From the NCBI GenBank assembly GCA_013154095.1, contig JAADDD010000004.1, positions 124,001 to 188,000 on the forward strand: a stretch of 64,000 bases of DNA, read 5' to 3'. The notes under the pieces were generated by a model. It was not told the origin of the DNA and did not search any database. It saw only the letters and a program-made list of their open reading frames with translations. The first letter of the stretch is position 1, and every line of letters starts with the position of its first letter. This DNA comes from a bacterium. GTDB lineage: Archaea > JAADDD01. This document shows, in pieces, positions 61,410 to 64,000 of the stretch. A program made the translations under genes and the position numbers.

Positions 61410-62737
61410 TTTTCTCTGCCAAACCTCAGCACCGGTTTACTAATGTGTCTGCGTGCATCAGGAGCAACATCATAGAAACCTTCTGCTATTTCTCTTTGCA
61501 GCTCAATTCTCTCTTTCTCTAGCTTAGCGGTGTATCCACAATTTCTGCACTTAAATCCTTTGTTTTTTCCTAAAGAGTGCATGCGAGCACCGCATTTTGG
61601 GCAGCGAGGATTCTGCTCTTTATATATTTTTGCTAACCGGAGAACTTTCAGCTTTTCCAGGTTTACTGTTCCTGGATAAGAGGCAACTGAGCCGTACACT
61701 TCAACTATGTCTCCTGGTCCCAGTGCCTGCACGATTTTCCTGAACTTTTTTCCTGTTTCTCTGTAAGCTATGCACGCTATTTTTCCTGTACCATCCTCTA
61801 GCTCGAAGAGCACGTGACCGCCTGGCAGCACTCTCGGCCAGCTAGCTACTCTGCCCACTAAAATAACATTGTCATACTGCCGCACGTCCTTGATTTGCTT
61901 GCGCACAAGATGGTGGTCTGTAGCCTGGTTAGTGCGGAAAATTATCCAGCCTTCCACAGGTTCATGGAACTCGAGCAAGGCGAATGCTTGTTGCAGCACT
62001 TCAGGCTCTTCGCCTCTAATTCCGCAGAGCACAGGATCTGGACCACGCGGTGCAATGAGCACAGTGCCGTGCTCGTAGTCTATATTATCGAATGTCTGCG
62101 GAAAAGTCGCTGCATCCATGCGGTAAACAGACAGAGGAGAAATCCTTCTTGGGCGTTTTCCGTCCTTGAGAGCTCTGTAAACAAGCAGCTCATATGTCCA
62201 GTCATCTAGCACTGCTCCTACAGCTGCCAATGCCCCAATAATCCCTCGTCCAAGCTTCCAGCAATAATATTCTATTCCTAGCTGCTCGCAAAGCCTTATA
62301 GCGTCTTCAATAGATACAACTTCTCGTACAGCTTTCCAGTAAAATTCATGCAGCTCTCGAGGAATATTGCCTTCAAGGAACACTACTCCAGGGTGTGTTT
62401 GTTCGTCTTCGAGTACAGCTAATTGCTCTATTTTATCTATTATTATTTCCTTAATTTTATTTATATTACTTTTGCAGCGCAGGTGCAGCGCTACTGCACC
62501 GTTGCCCCGTGTCTTTGCCGGAATGTTCGGATTGAGACGGATAAGCCAAGGATAGTCTAGCAGTTCTGCAAGACCTTGCTGCTCCAGTTCCGTGATTATT
62601 CTGTAAGCTAGGTAAGTAGTGCACATTCCGCGCTCTCTGGAATCTGTATCGTCAATGCCTACATGGAGAACAGAGCAAGCCGTGCAAGCTCCAGGATTTC
62701 CTCGACAGTGTTTATTAGCGTGCTCAGCCGAGCGCAT
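61373..62737 (-). CDS. tiaS: tRNA(Ile2) 2-agmatinylcytidine synthetase TiaS
   Basis: TiaS joins agmatine to C34 of the minor isoleucine tRNA so that it reads AUA only. The N-terminal motif LHVGIDDTDSRERGMCTTYL starts near residue 24, RLNPNIPAKTRGNG near 67, an OB-fold follows around 285-370 and a zinc ribbon CPKCGAR...CRNCGY near 390-415. The only in-frame start before the core is the ATG at 62737, which makes it overlap pcc1 by 79 nt. At 454 residues this is the usual size. Confidence 0.94.
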   Translation of the reverse strand: MRSAEHANKHCRGNPGACTACSVLHVGIDDTDSRERGMCTTYLAYRIITELEQQGLAELLDYPWLIRLNPNIPAKTRGNGAVALHLRCKSNINKIKEIIIDKIEQLAVLEDEQTHPGVVFLEGNIPRELHEFYWKAVREVVSIEDAIRLCEQLGIEYYCWKLGRGIIGALAAVGAVLDDWTYELLVYRALKDGKRPRRISPLSVYRMDAATFPQTFDNIDYEHGTVLIAPRGPDPVLCGIRGEEPEVLQQAFALLEFHEPVEGWIIFRTNQATDHHLVRKQIKDVRQYDNVILVGRVASWPRVLPGGHVLFELEDGTGKIACIAYRETGKKFRKIVQALGPGDIVEVYGSVASYPGTVNLEKLKVLRLAKIYKEQNPRCPKCGARMHSLGKNKGFKCRNCGYTAKLEKERIELQREIAEGFYDVAPDARRHISKPVLRFGREKWLEHRRSTCSS

Positions 62738-62868
62738 TCTATTTCCGTGATTACCCAGCCCTTTTTATAATAACTACGGATCGCGAGTCCAGGAGGAGCA
62801 GTCTTGTTGTCTACTTCAAGCGCGGCTGCCAGTTCTTTAGGAGCCCTGATGCAGATTTTTGCTCTCAT
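62659..62868 (-). CDS. pcc1: KEOPS subunit Pcc1-like protein
   Basis: Pcc1 is the small dimerisation subunit of the KEOPS complex that makes t6A37 in tRNAs decoding ANN codons. The 69-residue protein reads MRAKICIRAPKELAAALEVD, then a two-strand segment and LSTLINTVEEILELARLAL, the family's C-terminal helix. The DHH nuclease-pcc1 neighbourhood is a common archaeal arrangement and supports the call. It overlaps the DHH gene by 32 nt and TiaS by 79 nt. Confidence 0.82.
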   Translation of the reverse strand: MRAKICIRAPKELAAALEVDNKTAPPGLAIRSYYKKGWVITEIECARLSTLINTVEEILELARLALFSM

Positions 62869-64000
62869 TTTTCAGTGCCTCCTTAAAGTAGGTAATGAAA
62901 TCAGTAATTTTGTCTTGAGGAATCAGTGCTCCTGCTGCCTGTGCATGTCCTCCTCCAAATCCTCCACAGCGCTTTGCTGCTTCGCGAACAAGAATGCTTA
63001 GATCTATTTCTGGATCGCGTGCTCTCACAGAAATTTTTGCGTAGCCGTTCAGCTGCGCGACTCCTATTGCTACTTTTAGGTTCTGCTGTGCCTGCAAGAA
63101 CAGGCCAGTTACTGCACCTATTATTCCTGGGTGACAGCAGCCACGTAAGTCTAGTACAGCAATGCTGCTCTCTACGAGACAGCGTTTTCTCGCAATTTCC
63201 AAACTTTTCTTGATGTTTTCTTTATGCTTTTCCCTGAACCTTTCTAGTGTTTTTCTGTCTATTTTTCCGTCAAGAAATCTCAAAGCTTCTTCTACAAAAC
63301 CGTACTTACTCATAGAGTTAATTATTGTTGCAAGCCTTCTACACTCATCTCTTAGCCTTTTGGAATAATAGTGTTCTTTCACCAAGCGAAATACGTTGTC
63401 GAACTCTCCGTATTCTAGCAGCAATACTGCCAAGTAATTAATGATTTTTTGCTTTTCTTCGTAGTCTAGATCAATCCAGCGTAGCTGGCGCCTAGAAAGC
63501 GGAATGCCTACTTCTTGCAGCAGCTTAAACGCAGCAACAGGATTACCAGAAATTTCAGGAATATAGGGATCTTCTAGGCTTGCTAAGCACTTTGCTATGC
63601 TCTGCTCTTTATAGTAAACTGCAAGATCCAAGTAACGAGTTATGCAACCGTGTTTTTCTGCCTCTTTGACAATTTCTGCGTTGAGGTACAGCAATTTTCC
63701 TGCACGCAAATCCTGTAAATCTCCGAGTGCTCCTATAATCGCTGCATCTAACTTGCGCGTTTCCAGCTCTTCTAGCAGCATGTAAGCAACTATAGTAGCA
63801 GCAGAAGCGTACTCGTCTCCTTTGAGCCCAAACACTTCTGGATTGATGTGTGCTCCTGGAGCAGCAACTCCTGCTGGCTGAGGCTTGTGGTGGTCTATAA
63901 TAAATATATTCTTTTCGTAGTTTAGTTCGTTGAGTAGGTCAAGATAACCGCTACCAATATCAAGAAATACAACATTTTTTATCCTAGTTTTCAGCAGTTC
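62837..64000 (-). CDS. DHH-family phosphoesterase/nuclease (RecJ/GAN-like), 5' part outside the window
   Basis: The leftward frame is open from the window edge to 62837, so the N-terminus is missing. VFLDIGSGYLDLL is followed by the metal-binding IIDHHKPQPAG (DHH codons at 63887-63895) and GDEYASAATIVAYMLLEE. The C-terminal DHHA1 domain has CGGFGGGHAQAAGALI. Archaeal members include the Gins-associated nuclease and tRNA- or nanoRNA-acting exonucleases; the window does not decide between them. A GTG at 63835 is internal, not the start. It heads the pcc1-tiaS-pilin-like operon. Confidence 0.92.
   Translation of the reverse strand, partial: ELLKTRIKNVVFLDIGSGYLDLLNELNYEKNIFIIDHHKPQPAGVAAPGAHINPEVFGLKGDEYASAATIVAYMLLEELETRKLDAAIIGALGDLQDLRAGKLLYLNAEIVKEAEKHGCITRYLDLAVYYKEQSIAKCLASLEDPYIPEISGNPVAAFKLLQEVGIPLSRRQLRWIDLDYEEKQKIINYLAVLLLEYGEFDNVFRLVKEHYYSKRLRDECRRLATIINSMSKYGFVEEALRFLDGKIDRKTLERFREKHKENIKKSLEIARKRCLVESSIAVLDLRGCCHPGIIGAVTGLFLQAQQNLKVAIGVAQLNGYAKISVRARDPEIDLSILVREAAKRCGGFGGGHAQAAGALIPQDKITDFITYFKEALKNESKNLHQGS

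Overview
This window is from an archaeon, most likely a hyperthermophilic member of the DPANN group (inference). Direct archaeal markers are ribosomal proteins L21e and L15e, RNA polymerase subunit RpoF, DUF655, a DHH/GAN-type nuclease next to Pcc1, RfcL, membrane-anchored LonB, full-length Hef, TYW3, TiaS, diphthine synthase and deoxyhypusine synthase. Promoters have TATA boxes about 26-30 nt before start codons, so most first genes look leaderless. The 16S rRNA and tRNA genes are far more GC-rich than the protein genes, which points to growth at high temperature. The genome is very compact: start/stop overlaps of the ATGA and TAATG kind, convergent genes that overlap at their ends, and protein genes that run into RNA genes on the other strand.

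Layout. 1-4100: start of an unidentified gene, an ABC ATPase/permease pair, taw3, a small heat-shock protein and a PflX-like radical SAM protein. 4100-6300: a PUA-domain protein and, on the other strand, a 16S rRNA gene with no 23S beside it, enclosed in a long processing stem with a textbook bulge-helix-bulge motif. 6300-10820: a PIN-domain protein, then an operon of a circularly permuted GTPase, RNase HII, Hef and a membrane-anchored winged-helix protein. 10900-28550: a continuous operon for a type IV pilus or Tad-like machine, with pilin-like proteins, one secretion ATPase, two separate TadC-type membrane proteins, a 2359-residue beta-helix secreted protein and several unrecognised membrane-anchored proteins, then three small cytoplasmic proteins. 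28500-34600: rpl21e-rpoF-DUF655 and rpl15e-exosome-associated operons, a polytopic membrane protein and LonB. 34620-41795: a 2391-residue cysteine-rich surface protein. 41790-49170: RfcL, FtsY, a membrane-anchored protein, tRNA-Pro, HIT protein, Kef-type antiporter, a thiol oxidoreductase with thioredoxin reductase, and tRNA-Thr. 49207-56652: a third giant secreted protein (2481 residues). 56700-64000: dphB, an unrecognised 642-residue protein, deoxyhypusine synthase, tRNA-Pro, TrmI, a tiny pilin-like ORF, TiaS, Pcc1 and a DHH nuclease cut by the window edge.

How it fits together. Much of the window is core information processing. The distinctive part is the investment in the cell surface: three proteins above 2350 residues fill about a third of the window, and one lies inside the operon of a pilus/secretion machine. 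With the thiol oxidoreductase pair that could support disulfide-rich exported proteins, this suggests an apparatus for attachment or host contact, as expected for an ectosymbiont (inference). The RNA genes have two oddities: a tRNA-Pro with an A in the wobble position, and tRNA promoters placed so that transcription should begin at or within a few nucleotides of the mature tRNA 5' end. No CRISPR array, insertion sequence, prophage or metabolic pathway operon was seen.
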